Shown here: positions 10,859 through 19,569 of the stretch, in pieces
Position numbering within the stretch: the stretch's first letter is position 1
Layout of the letters: every line of letters starts with the position of its first letter
NCBI RefSeq assembly: GCF_007197995.1
Contig: NZ_VKKH01000006.1
Span: 372,001-436,000 of the forward strand
Direction: 5' to 3'
Length of the DNA: 64,000 nucleotides
Source of the DNA: Aliiglaciecola sp. M165
Lineage (GTDB): Bacteria > Pseudomonadota > Gammaproteobacteria > Enterobacterales > Alteromonadaceae
Translations under genes and position numbers: made by a program
Notes under the pieces: generated by a model
Databases searched by the model: none
What the model saw: the letters and a program-made list of their open reading frames with translations, nothing else
Told to the model about the DNA's origin: nothing

Positions 10859-12670
10859 TTGATTGATATCACAGCTATACTCGTCTTAGTTGGTATCCTA
10901 TCCATTGCATGTCAGTATCTGGCATACAAAATTAAACTTCCTGCCATATTACCGCTATTAATTGTGGGTATAGTTGCCGGTCCTGTAACGGGGGTAATTG
11001 ACGCCGATGCATTGTTTGGAGATTTGCTATTCCCTGTGGTCTCGCTTTCGGTGGCGATAATACTGTTTGAAGGTGCGTTGACGTTGCGCTTCGATGATCT
11101 ACGTGGTCATGGTTCAATGGTTCGAAACCTCTGCACGGTAGGTACCTTGGTAACCTGGATGGTCGCTGCACTGGCCGCTAAATATGCGTTAGGTATTCCC
11201 TGGGAACTGGCGTTCTTATTTGGTGCTATCGTGACCGTAACCGGACCTACTGTCATTGTTCCTATGTTAAGAACTGTCAGACCCAGTTCAAAAATCGCCA
11301 ATATTTTAAGGTGGGAAGGGATCGTGATTGACCCCATTGGGGCTCTGTTAGCGGTACTGGTTTTCGAATATATCATTTCGACAAAAGATGCCATAAGCCA
11401 AACGATGTTTGCTTTTGGTTTGACCGTTACCGTTGGTTTGGGGATCGGTGCGATCATGGGGTATTTACTCGGTCTGATGCTCAGAAATAATTGGTTGCCT
11501 CATTACTTGCGTAACACCGCGGTGTTGACATTGATGCTTGGTGCATTTGCAGTCTCGAATATGATCGCCCACGAATCTGGCCTGTTGACGGTTACCATTA
11601 TGGGAATATGGCTGGCGAATATGAAAAATGTCGAAGTCGACGATATTCTGGAATTTAAAGAAACGCTCAGCGTATTACTGATTTCTGGTTTGTTTATCTT
11701 GTTGGCTTCACGAATTGAACTTGCCTCCATTATGAACGTTGGTTTGGGCGCGATCGTCGTTTTATTAGCCATCATGTTTGTTGCTCGGCCCCTGTCGGTA
11801 TTATTCTCCTCGTTTAAAACCGGGTTAAATATTAAAGAAATGGCGCTATTGAGTTGGATCGCGCCAAGAGGCATTGTTGCCGCTGCGGTTTCTGCTTTAT
11901 TCTCTTTAAAGCTTGAGACCTTAGGATATCCTCAAATCGAGCTCCTCGTGCCACTGGTATTTCTAGTCATCATTTCTACCGTTGTTTTACAAAGCCTTAC
12001 ATCTGTCCCTGTCGCCAAATTGTTGGGGCAAAGAGCCGCGGTTCCAAATGGTTATTTGATTTTTGGTGGTAGTCCATTTTGTCGGATGTTTGCCAAAGAA
12101 TTACAGGAGCACAATATTGAGGTGTGTATGGCAGATACCAACTGGGATTCAATAAGTGCTGCAAGAATGGAAAATATTCCGACTTATTTTGGCAACCCAA
12201 TGTCTGAGCACGCTGCTCGAACGCTCGATTTCTCGTTGATTGGTAATGTGCTTGTCATGTCACCTTATCGTCAACTCAATCCGATGGTGACGTTTCATTT
12301 CGAAGATGAATTAGGTAAAGGGACTGTATTGGCATTGACAAACAATGAACAGCAACAGCGTCCTAGCCACCAAGTTTCTGAATCCTATGCTAAGACGCTT
12401 AACCTTTTTGGTGACAACATAACCTATGGAAAGCTTGCCAGTTGGGTGGCCAAAGGTGCAACCATTAAAACCACACGGTTGTCAGACAGCTTCACGATTG
12501 AGGACTACAATCAAAAGTATGATGACAAATTGCTGAAACTTTGTGCTTTTGATACCAACAATAAAATATACATGTTTACCTCCAACACAAAGATAGAGCC
12601 TAAGGCAGATTGGAAAATAGTCAGTCTAATTCTTGCCGAAGCGTGGCCAAATATTGAGCGACGAAAATAA
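10859..12670 (+). CDS. CPA1-type Na+(K+)/H+ antiporter with C-terminal regulatory domain
   Basis: A 603-residue inner-membrane cation:proton antiporter. Residues 1 to about 390 form about twelve hydrophobic segments with family motifs: a GxxxGP turn in the second helix, the charged RWEGIVIDPIGALLAVL helix with the transport Asp, and WIAPRGIVAAAVSALFS. The remaining 200 residues are cytoplasmic; they start with a Rossmann-like YLIFGGSPFCRMFAKEL, recalling TrkA-N nucleotide-binding domains, though the glycine pattern is incomplete. I chose TTG at 10859 because AAGGAG (10848-10853) is well spaced from it; the TTG at 10826 lacks such a site. Whether Na+ or K+ is exchanged is not visible. Confidence 0.88.
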   Translation: MIDITAILVLVGILSIACQYLAYKIKLPAILPLLIVGIVAGPVTGVIDADALFGDLLFPVVSLSVAIILFEGALTLRFDDLRGHGSMVRNLCTVGTLVTWMVAALAAKYALGIPWELAFLFGAIVTVTGPTVIVPMLRTVRPSSKIANILRWEGIVIDPIGALLAVLVFEYIISTKDAISQTMFAFGLTVTVGLGIGAIMGYLLGLMLRNNWLPHYLRNTAVLTLMLGAFAVSNMIAHESGLLTVTIMGIWLANMKNVEVDDILEFKETLSVLLISGLFILLASRIELASIMNVGLGAIVVLLAIMFVARPLSVLFSSFKTGLNIKEMALLSWIAPRGIVAAAVSALFSLKLETLGYPQIELLVPLVFLVIISTVVLQSLTSVPVAKLLGQRAAVPNGYLIFGGSPFCRMFAKELQEHNIEVCMADTNWDSISAARMENIPTYFGNPMSEHAARTLDFSLIGNVLVMSPYRQLNPMVTFHFEDELGKGTVLALTNNEQQQRPSHQVSESYAKTLNLFGDNITYGKLASWVAKGATIKTTRLSDSFTIEDYNQKYDDKLLKLCAFDTNNKIYMFTSNTKIEPKADWKIVSLILAEAWPNIERRK

Positions 12671-12677
12671 GGTAAAG

Positions 12678-12754
12678 TGGCGTCCCTGAGATGATTCGAA
12701 CATCCGACCTAGCGCTTAGGAGGCGCTTGCTCTATCCAGCTGAGCTACAGGGAC
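12678..12754 (-). tRNA. tRNA-Arg (anticodon CCT)
   Basis: The reverse strand folds as a cloverleaf. The acceptor stem is GTCCCTG/CAGGGAC, the D-arm GCTC...GAGC, the anticodon stem AGCGC/GCGCT with loop CTCCTAA (anticodon CCT at 12718-12720), and the T-arm carries TTCGAAT. The discriminator is G and CCA is encoded (12678-12680). It reads AGG codons. It lies between the antiporter and flgT; no integrase gene or repeated 3' end suggests use as an attachment site. Confidence 0.95.
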
Positions 12755-12832
12755 AGCGTATTTATGAAATTATTTCTATTGGAAATTAACTAACAAAACG
12801 ATTATGACGTAGGCAATTCAACATTAAAACCT

Positions 12833-14011
12833 CTATTGTCGCGAAACAAAATCGTTTGCTTGAATATTCGCCAAAAGGCTGCCATCTGTCGAGACGGCAA
12901 GTGCCGAGTTTGGATGAAGTTCTCTGACGGTGACGGTCATGGGGTGTAGGTTAAATCTTGAATGAATTTGACCTCTGGTGTCATGAACTTGTTGAACTTG
13001 GAAAAGTGTCAACTGATCACCGATCTGCATACCGTGGTTTTGTCCAATATTAAGCAAGATTTGCTCATTTCTAACTTGCAGTATGCGGCCATAGGCGGGA
13101 GAGCAGGCAAGCGCTTCATCAATATTTTGTGCGGCGTCATGCAATACGTTTTGCACTTCAAACCCATAAGTACTTTCCCAAAACGCGTTACTGTTGGGGT
13201 CCAATTGTTGGTACAAATCAAATTGCCAGGGTGCTGTGACTTGATAGTGCTTTTGCCAGATTTGTGTACCTGTAAAACCGTCATAGAGTGAAACGTGATA
13301 GCCAAATGCTCTGCTAGGCGTGCTGTCTTTCCATGGCTGCCACTTGGATACCTGCGGTTGCGAAATACTGAGGTCATTGATGTTTGCTAAAACAACATAT
13401 TGAGCACCGGAAATCTTTGCAAGTTCAACAGCTTGATTGGACACTGGTTGCAGTGAATCAAAAACATAGCGAGGCTCCACTTTATCGATATTGCTATGTT
13501 GAGAATAGGTTTCGAAACTTTTCATAAGTTTTAGCGGTATAACAGCACCTAAGTCAAACAAACCGCCCGTTGTCGCCTGCATTCGATTCATCAAAGGTTG
13601 CCAGGCAGTGACGATAGATTTGTGATAATCAGACGCCTTGCAAGTGCGTTGTTGTGAAAATATATCGGCTCGAATCGACACGCTTATTATCCCATCGGCG
13701 TGTACTTCATCAATCAATTCAATACTGTTGACTTCCCCTGAAGCCCTAATTTCAAGATCATCATTTCGTAAAACACCATTTGCCATTTTTTGCACACTCT
13801 TAACCGATGCACCGGCAAACAACAATGCTTGTCTAATTGCCTCTTGGGTAGCAATTTGCCGGGCATGCTCAATATTGCCATCTCTGATTGCCGCTTGGCC
13901 TGACGATTCGAACCAAGCTGCCGACACATGACCAGCACGCAAAAAAAGCGTTATTAACACTAATATCAAGCCGCGATGCCCGTATGGAAATAGGTTGTTT
14001 TTCATATGCAT
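12833..14011 (-). CDS. flgT: Flagellar assembly protein FlgT (H-ring)
   Basis: FlgT is a periplasmic protein forming part of the H-ring around the basal body of polar sheathed or sodium-type flagella, first described in Vibrio. The 392-residue product has a signal peptide (hydrophobic stretch GLILVLITLFL, likely cleavage after VSA, leaving AWFESSGQA). The N-terminal domain has the typical GNIEHARQIATQEAIRQALLFAG block and the C-terminal domain the GRILQVRNEQILLNIGQNHGMQIGDQL block. Two Met codons (14011 and 14005) could serve as start. It is divergent from flgP. Confidence 0.85.
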   Translation of the reverse strand: MHMKNNLFPYGHRGLILVLITLFLRAGHVSAAWFESSGQAAIRDGNIEHARQIATQEAIRQALLFAGASVKSVQKMANGVLRNDDLEIRASGEVNSIELIDEVHADGIISVSIRADIFSQQRTCKASDYHKSIVTAWQPLMNRMQATTGGLFDLGAVIPLKLMKSFETYSQHSNIDKVEPRYVFDSLQPVSNQAVELAKISGAQYVVLANINDLSISQPQVSKWQPWKDSTPSRAFGYHVSLYDGFTGTQIWQKHYQVTAPWQFDLYQQLDPNSNAFWESTYGFEVQNVLHDAAQNIDEALACSPAYGRILQVRNEQILLNIGQNHGMQIGDQLTLFQVQQVHDTRGQIHSRFNLHPMTVTVRELHPNSALAVSTDGSLLANIQANDFVSRQ

Positions 14012-14390
14012 AAGGTGATTTCTTCCCGCATTTTACTCTCGTCAGGTCTAAATTCTCCTGTCAATTCACTCAACAACTGGCCTACAGCATAGCGTTGAAA
14101 CCTTGACAGCAATATTACTAATGGTATCGCAATGCATCATTCGTACCGACACTATTCAGTGTCTTTTAAATAACGCAGGGAAGGTGACAAGTAGTCAAAT
14201 AAAGAAAAGGTGTTTCACGGCTAACCTAGCCTCTGGTAGGCATAATTTGGACATTCTACTTAGGTTCTGTCGTAGTAACTCTTAAAGCGGGAACAAATTT
14301 TGCAGATAGATTGTAGACAATTTGCTAATAGTTGGCAGATAGCTCACTTAACCAAGCGAATGACTTGTTCAATTACAATAGAGAAGGCCA
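14012..14390. other. flgT/flgP divergent intergenic region
   Basis: This 379-base region separates the divergent flgT and flgP genes. It contains the sigma-28-like promoter described separately. I see no coding sequence that could be flgO, the gene that often accompanies flgP and flgT in Vibrio, and no other structured element. Confidence 0.5.
14283..14309 (+). promoter_or_regulatory. Sigma-28 (FliA)-type promoter of flgP
   Basis: TAAAGCGG (14283-14290), exactly 11 bases, then GCAGATAG (14302-14309), against the consensus TAAAGTTT-N11-GCCGATAA. The predicted start lies about 75 bases upstream of the flgP ATG. Confidence 0.55.
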
Positions 14391-14855
14391 ATGAAAAAGT
14401 TCAATACCCTATTTATCATCTTGCTTATGTCGATGTTGAGTGGTTGTCAGAGCCTTGTCGACAAACAAGTAGAGTGGGAGACCATCGAACCTGAGACTTA
14501 TCCAGTTATTCGGTCTATTGGTTATGCGCCAATCGACGCTCAACAGGGAGCAAATCGATCAAGTAAAATGTTAATGGCGATAAAAGCTTCGAAATTGGAC
14601 GCTTATCGTGAACTGACTGAGCAAGTCTATGGCCAAAAAATTGACGGTGAGCAATCTCTGGCTAATCTCGTGTTGCGGGATGACCAACTTGAAGCAACGG
14701 TGCAAGGAGTGATTAGAGGCGCAAAAGTGATTAAATCTTATCCAGTTGGTGAGGATTCCTATGCGACGGAATTGGAGCTGGATTTTGCCCTCGTTCACGA
14801 TATCTATTTAAGTACGGCAAAACCTAAGAAAGTGAAAAAAGTAAGATATTACTAA
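14391..14855 (+). CDS. flgP: Flagellar outer-membrane lipoprotein FlgP (LPP20 family)
   Basis: A 154-residue lipoprotein with lipobox LSGC (Cys19) after a clear signal sequence. The body matches LPP20/FlgP proteins: SIGYAPIDAQQG, then KMLMAIKASKLDAYRELTEQVYG and VQGVIRGAKVIKSYPVG. In Vibrio and Campylobacter, FlgP is needed for motility and forms or supports an outer-membrane disk at the basal body. The end KPKKVKKVRYY is very basic. The ribosome binding site GAGAAGG precedes the ATG. It is transcribed away from flgT and toward the convergent flgN. Confidence 0.85.
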   Translation: MKKFNTLFIILLMSMLSGCQSLVDKQVEWETIEPETYPVIRSIGYAPIDAQQGANRSSKMLMAIKASKLDAYRELTEQVYGQKIDGEQSLANLVLRDDQLEATVQGVIRGAKVIKSYPVGEDSYATELELDFALVHDIYLSTAKPKKVKKVRYY

Positions 14856-14965
14856 ACAGGATTGACGCAATATCAGCTGCCTAATTTAAGATAGGAACTT
14901 TGAACCTGCTTTTTTAACACCTAACCAAATATATTCGCTATCTTAATCAGTGCAGGGATTGTTGT

Positions 14966-15391
14966 TTATGCACTAATCCCTTTGCCAGCGGTTCCCCCTT
15001 TCGGTTTGCCACTTTTGTCGTAAGTCATGGTTTCCTTAGCACGAGATTCGAGAAGTAATGAACGTAAGTGCTCTAGTCTGAGTTGACCCTGCTCAACGGC
15101 TTTTTGGTTGATTTCTGTTCTGAATTTACACTGTGCAAGGGAATGGTTAATCTGCTCGAATAACCCAGCGACATCATCATTGCTCATTGGGTCGTTTTGC
15201 CTCTCAAAAGTAGTTTTGAGAGTCTGGTCCGTGACGCTAATTTTGTCTAACAAATCAGTCTTGTCCTGCAATACTCTTGTTAAAGCTTCTGCATCTCTAG
15301 TACTGATTAAGTGGAGTTCCGACTCCAGCATTCCAGCTAAGGAGTCGAGTTGTTCTTTCTGCGTTTCGAGGAGAGAAATTAAGTCATTCAT
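14966..15391 (-). CDS. flgN: Flagellar export chaperone FlgN
   Basis: FlgN keeps hook-associated proteins FlgK and FlgL soluble and delivers them to the export gate. The 141-residue protein is mostly helical, with heptad-like LLETQKEQLDSLAGMLESELHLI at the N-terminus, and ends in a Gly/Lys-rich tail. It has no Cys-rich or catalytic motif. It sits directly downstream of flgM (54-base gap), the standard flgA-flgM-flgN order, which is what makes the identification firm in this divergent family. Confidence 0.85.
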   Translation of the reverse strand: MNDLISLLETQKEQLDSLAGMLESELHLISTRDAEALTRVLQDKTDLLDKISVTDQTLKTTFERQNDPMSNDDVAGLFEQINHSLAQCKFRTEINQKAVEQGQLRLEHLRSLLLESRAKETMTYDKSGKPKGGTAGKGISA

Positions 15392-15445
15392 TTAGCTTTG
15401 CTTTTGTTATTTGAAGCCAAATGTCATAGGTGCAAAGGTATGTGA

Positions 15446-15781
15446 CTAACTTTTGATACCAAATATTTGTGCTTCGAGTTTGCTAATCTTTTGTGCTAAC
15501 ACTTCAGGGTTAACACGATACTCACCATTCTGTATGGCTTTTTTGAGTTTGTCGACTTTTTCCTGGTTCACAGGAGCGTCATTTGATTTCTTTTGAACCT
15601 GGCTTAACTGCTGCGCAGACTGAGTTAAAGAAACAGAATCCTGACGTGGCGCTGTCGTGGCTGCTTGCGCTTGACTGCTCGCAGACTGCGCATTATTTTG
15701 GTTTTGGGCTTGTTGTTGATTAAGCCTCTGATTATCTACTGGCGGCTTTTGATTGCCGTTATTTATGTTGTTAATTGCCAT
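15446..15781 (-). CDS. flgM: Anti-sigma-28 factor FlgM
   Basis: FlgM binds and inhibits sigma-28 until it is exported through the completed hook-basal body. The 111-residue protein has a long disordered Gln/Asn-rich N-terminus, consistent with an exported unfolded protein. The sigma-binding C-terminal half includes RQDSVSLTQSAQQL and KVDKLKKAIQNGEYRVNPEVLAQKI, both typical of the family. A near-consensus sigma-28 promoter lies directly upstream, giving the expected autoregulatory loop. Confidence 0.92.
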   Translation of the reverse strand: MAINNINNGNQKPPVDNQRLNQQQAQNQNNAQSASSQAQAATTAPRQDSVSLTQSAQQLSQVQKKSNDAPVNQEKVDKLKKAIQNGEYRVNPEVLAQKISKLEAQIFGIKS

Positions 15782-15815
15782 AATGACCTCGAATACCTAA
15801 TTTTCCTCACCTAAC

Positions 15816-15842
15816 TTATCGGCAGCGCAACCAGCATCTTTA
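15816..15842 (-). promoter_or_regulatory. Sigma-28 (FliA)-type promoter of flgM
   Basis: On the minus strand TAAAGATG (15842-15835), 11 bases, then a perfect GCCGATAA (15823-15816). The spacing is exactly consensus and the element ends 34 bases before the flgM ATG. Confidence 0.85.
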
Positions 15843-15914
15843 GTATAAATTTATAAAAATTACGATTTTTTCTACGAATAATATCGACGTATTTAATATG
15901 TTACGCTAAATAAT

Positions 15915-16646
15915 CTAAATCTGCACCTTTACTTGACGTGTATCAACCACTTGCGCATGCACAAGCTTCTTCGATTTACTGTTTTTAACGGCTATTGTAT
16001 CGCCTAAATTTCCGTCTTGTTGAGCTATGCCTGATGTTCTTATGTTCACCCCACCGGCGTCGGCCGTTATGGCTATGTTGTCCCCTTTGCAAACAAAACA
16101 CAGTTGCCCTGGAACGATTGGCGAGCCTGGGCGGCTGCGTTTTTTCATTCTGGCACCGACAATAGTATCAATGTTTGAATAAGTGCTGGTACGGATTAAA
16201 TTCTTATCCATCATGACAATTTTGACATTTTGTTCATTTAGCACCGTACCAGGACCGACAGCACGGGTGAGGACGACAACGGGCTGCACTCGAGAAGCTT
16301 TGACCATCAAGTACAGATACCAGTTGTTATCTGGGCAACTAGCGCGAACAGTGATGTTACTTTGTTTAAGCGCTTCTTGACTGGCAGAAATGATAAATGG
16401 ACTGGCACAATTGGGTACCTGAATACGGTCGTCCAATGGCGTAGCCTTAACCGTTAGTTGGTTGCCCAGCGTAATATCTCCATCGCTTAATTGTTGAAAT
16501 ACATACTCTTCAACTGCTGAAGTAAGTGACTGATGAGCTAAATTTTTTTCCTCGGATGCCGTTACATTCAGTGAAAGAAACAATGAACAGAATGCCGTTG
16601 CAATGGATAATCTTCTAATAGTTAACTCAATTGTTAATTTTTTCAT
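15915..16646 (-). CDS. flgA: Flagella basal-body P-ring formation chaperone FlgA
   Basis: FlgA is a periplasmic chaperone for assembly of the P-ring protein FlgI. The 243-residue product has a signal peptide (hydrophobic LSIATAFCSLFLSLNVTA). The C-terminal SAF domain contains VVVLTRAVGPGTVLNEQNVKIVMMD and the end motif GVNIRTSGIAQQDGNLGDTIAVKN, both conserved in FlgA. It is upstream of flgM, divergent from cheV. Confidence 0.92.
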   Translation of the reverse strand: MKKLTIELTIRRLSIATAFCSLFLSLNVTASEEKNLAHQSLTSAVEEYVFQQLSDGDITLGNQLTVKATPLDDRIQVPNCASPFIISASQEALKQSNITVRASCPDNNWYLYLMVKASRVQPVVVLTRAVGPGTVLNEQNVKIVMMDKNLIRTSTYSNIDTIVGARMKKRSRPGSPIVPGQLCFVCKGDNIAITADAGGVNIRTSGIAQQDGNLGDTIAVKNSKSKKLVHAQVVDTRQVKVQI

Positions 16647-16734
16647 GTTCAGTTGCCGCCATTTTGTCTATGCTTAGAAATTGAAAGTAATCACATGGAT
16701 ATGCGTCAATATTCAGTCGCCATCTTAGGAATGT

Positions 16735-16748
16735 TGCACAATCGTGCA
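16735..16748. promoter_or_regulatory. Small palindrome between flgA and cheV
   Basis: TGCAC, 4 bases, GTGCA form a perfect palindromic site in the 171-base flgA/cheV divergent spacer. It could be an operator, but one short palindrome is weak evidence. I found no sigma-54 or sigma-28 match for either gene here. Confidence 0.25.
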
Positions 16749-16817
16749 CAATTTCTGCTCTGATGAGGGCTGTAACGCAATATTTGTGCCTGTTTTAAAT
16801 ATTTATTGGGGTGGTCT

Positions 16818-17744
16818 ATGTCAGGAATTCTTGACTCAGTTAATCAACGAACACAGCTCGTTGGGCAAAATCGACTTGAACTGCTTTTGTTTAAGCTCAA
16901 TGGACGTCAGCGTTTCGGGATCAACGTGTTTAAAGTCCGCGAGGTACTTCAATGCCCGCCCTTAACATCTATTCCAAAGCAAAACCACTTAGTTAGAGGG
17001 GTTGCACATATTCGCGGGCAAACCATTTCAGTTATCGATCTGAGCATGGCCACTGGTGGAAGAAAAATTGAAAACGTAAGTGATGCATTCATTATTATTG
17101 CGGAATACAACCGCTCTGTTCAGGGCTTTTTAGTGGGTTCAGTTGAACGCATTATCAATACTAACTGGGACGCAATAATGCCCCCGCCGCAAGGAACGGG
17201 CAAAGCAAGTTACCTGACAGCGGTAACAGAGGTAGAAAACGAGTTAATCGAAATCCTTGATGTAGAAAAAATCCTAAACGAAATTTCTCCGCTGAATACC
17301 ACAGTGAGTGAAGACCTAGCTGCAGATTTGGATATGTCCGAGGATGCGCAGCATGACAAGATTATCTTCATTGCGGATGATTCATCAGTTGCTAGAAACC
17401 AAGTCAAGAAGGCCCTTACCGCGCTTGGATTGAAAATTGAGGCGGCCAAGAATGGTCTTGAGGCACTCAACCGATTGAAAGAGATCGCTGCTGAGACTGG
17501 TGATGTCACGGATAAAGTTGGAGTAATTGTATCTGATATTGAAATGCCAGAAATGGACGGATATACCTTAACCGCCGAGATTAAAAACACCCCCGAATTA
17601 CAGAACTTGAAAGTTGTATTGCATACTTCCTTGAGTGGCGTTTTCAATCAGGCAATGGTGAAGAAAGTCGGTGCAGACGATTTTATTGCTAAATTTCATC
17701 CTGATGAATTGGCGACTGCCGTACAGAAATGGTTTGATAAATAA
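16818..17744 (+). CDS. cheV: Chemotaxis coupling protein CheV
   Basis: CheV couples chemoreceptors to CheA and carries a phospho-accepting receiver domain used in adaptation. The 308-residue protein has a CheW-like domain (about 15-155) and a response-regulator receiver (about 180-308) with acidic pocket ADD (186-188) and phosphoacceptor Asp240 in VSDIEMPEMDG. ATG at 16818 follows a GGGGTGG ribosome binding site and gives MSGILDSVNQRTQ, the usual CheV start; TTG at 16806 is less likely. It is followed 20 bases later by cheR, the usual arrangement upstream of flgB. Confidence 0.95.
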   Translation: MSGILDSVNQRTQLVGQNRLELLLFKLNGRQRFGINVFKVREVLQCPPLTSIPKQNHLVRGVAHIRGQTISVIDLSMATGGRKIENVSDAFIIIAEYNRSVQGFLVGSVERIINTNWDAIMPPPQGTGKASYLTAVTEVENELIEILDVEKILNEISPLNTTVSEDLAADLDMSEDAQHDKIIFIADDSSVARNQVKKALTALGLKIEAAKNGLEALNRLKEIAAETGDVTDKVGVIVSDIEMPEMDGYTLTAEIKNTPELQNLKVVLHTSLSGVFNQAMVKKVGADDFIAKFHPDELATAVQKWFDK

Positions 17745-17764
17745 ATCTGGGGCGGAAGGATAGC

Positions 17765-18601
17765 TTGAATAAGGATGAGTTGACCCATCACGAGTTTTCT
17801 CAGTTTGCGCAATTTCTAGAGCGCCAATGTGGTATTTTGCTTAGCCAGAATAAAAGTTATCTGGTGAAAAGTCGATTAATGCCATTGGTCCGCGAAGGAA
17901 ATTTTGGCACACTCTCCGAACTAATAAAAAGCACCATTTCAAATGGGCAGGCCAGGCTCAGAGATCGTGTTGTGGACGCGATGACCACCAATGAAACTCT
18001 GTGGTTCAGAGACAAATACCCTTTCGATATTCTCTCCAATACCTTGTTTGAGCGCTATGCGAAGAGTCGAAAAAGAGTGAGAATTTGGAGTGCTGCTTGT
18101 TCTTCAGGTCAAGAACCTTATTCCATTGCAATGTTGGTTCAGGAATACAAGCAGCGCAATCCAGGGGCCTTTCCCGCAGGTGTTGAGATTGTCGCAACGG
18201 ATATTTCTACTGACATGTTGGCTCGGGCTCAAAAAGCTTGTTATGACCCACTGTCCATTGGCCGAGGTTTATCTGAAGAGCGCAAACAACGTTTTTTTAA
18301 AGTTGCAGCTGACAAGCACATGGAGCTTGTCCCAAATGTTGCAAAAATGGTGACATTCAAACTCATTAATTTACTCGACAGCTACACCGCATTAGGTCAG
18401 TTTGATATTGTATTTTGCCGAAACGTATTGATTTACTTCTCGCCAAAAAACAAGGCAAAAATCCTGCAACAAATTGCCGCCTGCCTGCAAAAAGAGGGGA
18501 TTTTGTTTTTGGGTGCTTCCGAATCTATTGCCGATCTGAGCAAATCTTTCACCCTGGTACGTAACAATCCCGGATTGTATTACCAAAAAAACACCAGTTA
18601 A
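17765..18601 (+). CDS. cheR: Chemotaxis protein-glutamate methyltransferase CheR
   Basis: CheR transfers methyl groups from S-adenosylmethionine to glutamates of chemoreceptors. The 278-residue protein has the N-terminal helical CheR domain (about 8-60) and the SAM-binding domain with IWSAACSSGQEPYSIAM and FDIVFCRNVLIYF. The start is TTG at 17765, with GGAAGGA at good spacing upstream. The C-terminal pentapeptide-receptor tether found in some CheRs cannot be judged. It lies between cheV and the flgB operon. Confidence 0.94.
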   Translation: MNKDELTHHEFSQFAQFLERQCGILLSQNKSYLVKSRLMPLVREGNFGTLSELIKSTISNGQARLRDRVVDAMTTNETLWFRDKYPFDILSNTLFERYAKSRKRVRIWSAACSSGQEPYSIAMLVQEYKQRNPGAFPAGVEIVATDISTDMLARAQKACYDPLSIGRGLSEERKQRFFKVAADKHMELVPNVAKMVTFKLINLLDSYTALGQFDIVFCRNVLIYFSPKNKAKILQQIAACLQKEGILFLGASESIADLSKSFTLVRNNPGLYYQKNTS

Positions 18602-18653
18602 TCCGCGGCCTTAAGCCTACATTCAAACACAATCAAGTCACTTTCTAATTTTT

Positions 18654-18669
18654 TGGCATATAGCTTGCT
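18654..18669 (+). promoter_or_regulatory. Sigma-54 promoter of the flgB operon
   Basis: TGGCAT, 5 bases, TTGCT matches the -24/-12 consensus TGGCAC-N5-TTGCA with exact spacing, 48 bases before the flgB ATG. This places flgBCDE under RpoN and a flagellar enhancer-binding regulator of the FlrC type. Confidence 0.85.
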
Positions 18670-18716
18670 AATTTTCCGATAGTGTTCGATAACGATTTTT
18701 TGGAAACAGGCAAAAG

Positions 18717-19124
18717 ATGGCAATCAGCTTAGACAAATTAGTAGGGTTACATCATCGTGCGGTTCAAGTAAGAACCAACGCGATGGAGGTGATCGCTGGC
18801 AACTTGGCCAATGCGAACACACCCGGCTATAAGGCTAAGGGATTAGATTTTCAAAAAGCCATGCAATCTGCGCAACAAGACCGTCAGCAGCATATGACGC
18901 GCACCCATGAAAAACACTTTGAAGGGCGCATGCAATCCCAAGCAAATCTGGAATACAGAATTCCGCAGCAGCCTGATACAGGTGACGGTAACACAGTTGA
19001 AGTTCAAGCCGAACGTAACGCTTTTCTCGACAACGGTATGCGTTATCAAGCGAGTTTGCAGTTTCTAAACGGTAAAATTAAAGGTATGAAAAAAGCACTA
19101 GGTCCTGGAGGTCAAGGCGGATGA
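18717..19124 (+). CDS. flgB: Flagellar basal-body rod protein FlgB
   Basis: Proximal rod subunit exported by the flagellar type III system. The 135-residue protein has the rod-family N-terminal motif EVIAGNLANANTPGYKAKGLDF and the C-terminal region that packs with it (MRYQASLQFLNGKIKGMKKAL). Length is normal. It is the first gene after the sigma-54 promoter and overlaps flgC by 4 bases. Confidence 0.95.
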   Translation: MAISLDKLVGLHHRAVQVRTNAMEVIAGNLANANTPGYKAKGLDFQKAMQSAQQDRQQHMTRTHEKHFEGRMQSQANLEYRIPQQPDTGDGNTVEVQAERNAFLDNGMRYQASLQFLNGKIKGMKKALGPGGQGG

Positions 19125-19543
19125 GTTTATTTAGAGTCATGGATATTGCGAGCACTGGTATGGGCGCTCAGAGCGTTCGTCTGAATACTACGGCAAGTAA
19201 CATAGCTAATGCTAACAGTGTCAGCAGCAGCTATGACGCCACCTACAAAGCAAGACATCCAGTATTTGCTGCCGAATTACAAAAAGCGACTGAAAAATAC
19301 TCTGAAGGGTCAGGCGTACAGGTTTTAGGCATTGTAGAGAGCCAAAAACCACTACAAGTGGAGTATAGCCCGGGTCACCCAATGGCCGACGAGAATGGTT
19401 ACATTTATAAGCCCAACGTCAATGTCATTGAAGAGATGGCAGACATGATGTCTGCGTCCAAAGCGTATGAAACAAACGTACAACTTGCTGACACAACAAA
19501 ACGGATATTCCGTCGTGTTCTGCAGCTAGGCCAAGGCCAATAA
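19121..19543 (+). CDS. flgC: Flagellar basal-body rod protein FlgC
   Basis: Proximal rod subunit. The 140 residues begin MSLFRVMDIASTGMGAQSVRL, with the motif TTASNIANANS and the C-terminal VIEEMADMMSASKAYETNVQ that defines FlgC. Translation is probably coupled to flgB through the ATGA overlap. Confidence 0.95.
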   Translation: MSLFRVMDIASTGMGAQSVRLNTTASNIANANSVSSSYDATYKARHPVFAAELQKATEKYSEGSGVQVLGIVESQKPLQVEYSPGHPMADENGYIYKPNVNVIEEMADMMSASKAYETNVQLADTTKRIFRRVLQLGQGQ

Positions 19544-19569
19544 GTCTAGAATTCATTGAGGATAACAGC

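Noticed and set aside
12678-12754. tRNA-Arg as integration site of a genomic island
   Set aside because: No integrase gene and no visible repeat of the tRNA 3' end; the flanks are core flagellar and housekeeping genes.
14954-14981. AGGGATT/AATCCCT hairpin as terminator between flgP and flgN
   Set aside because: It has a 14-base loop, no T run on either strand, and overlaps the flgN coding end.
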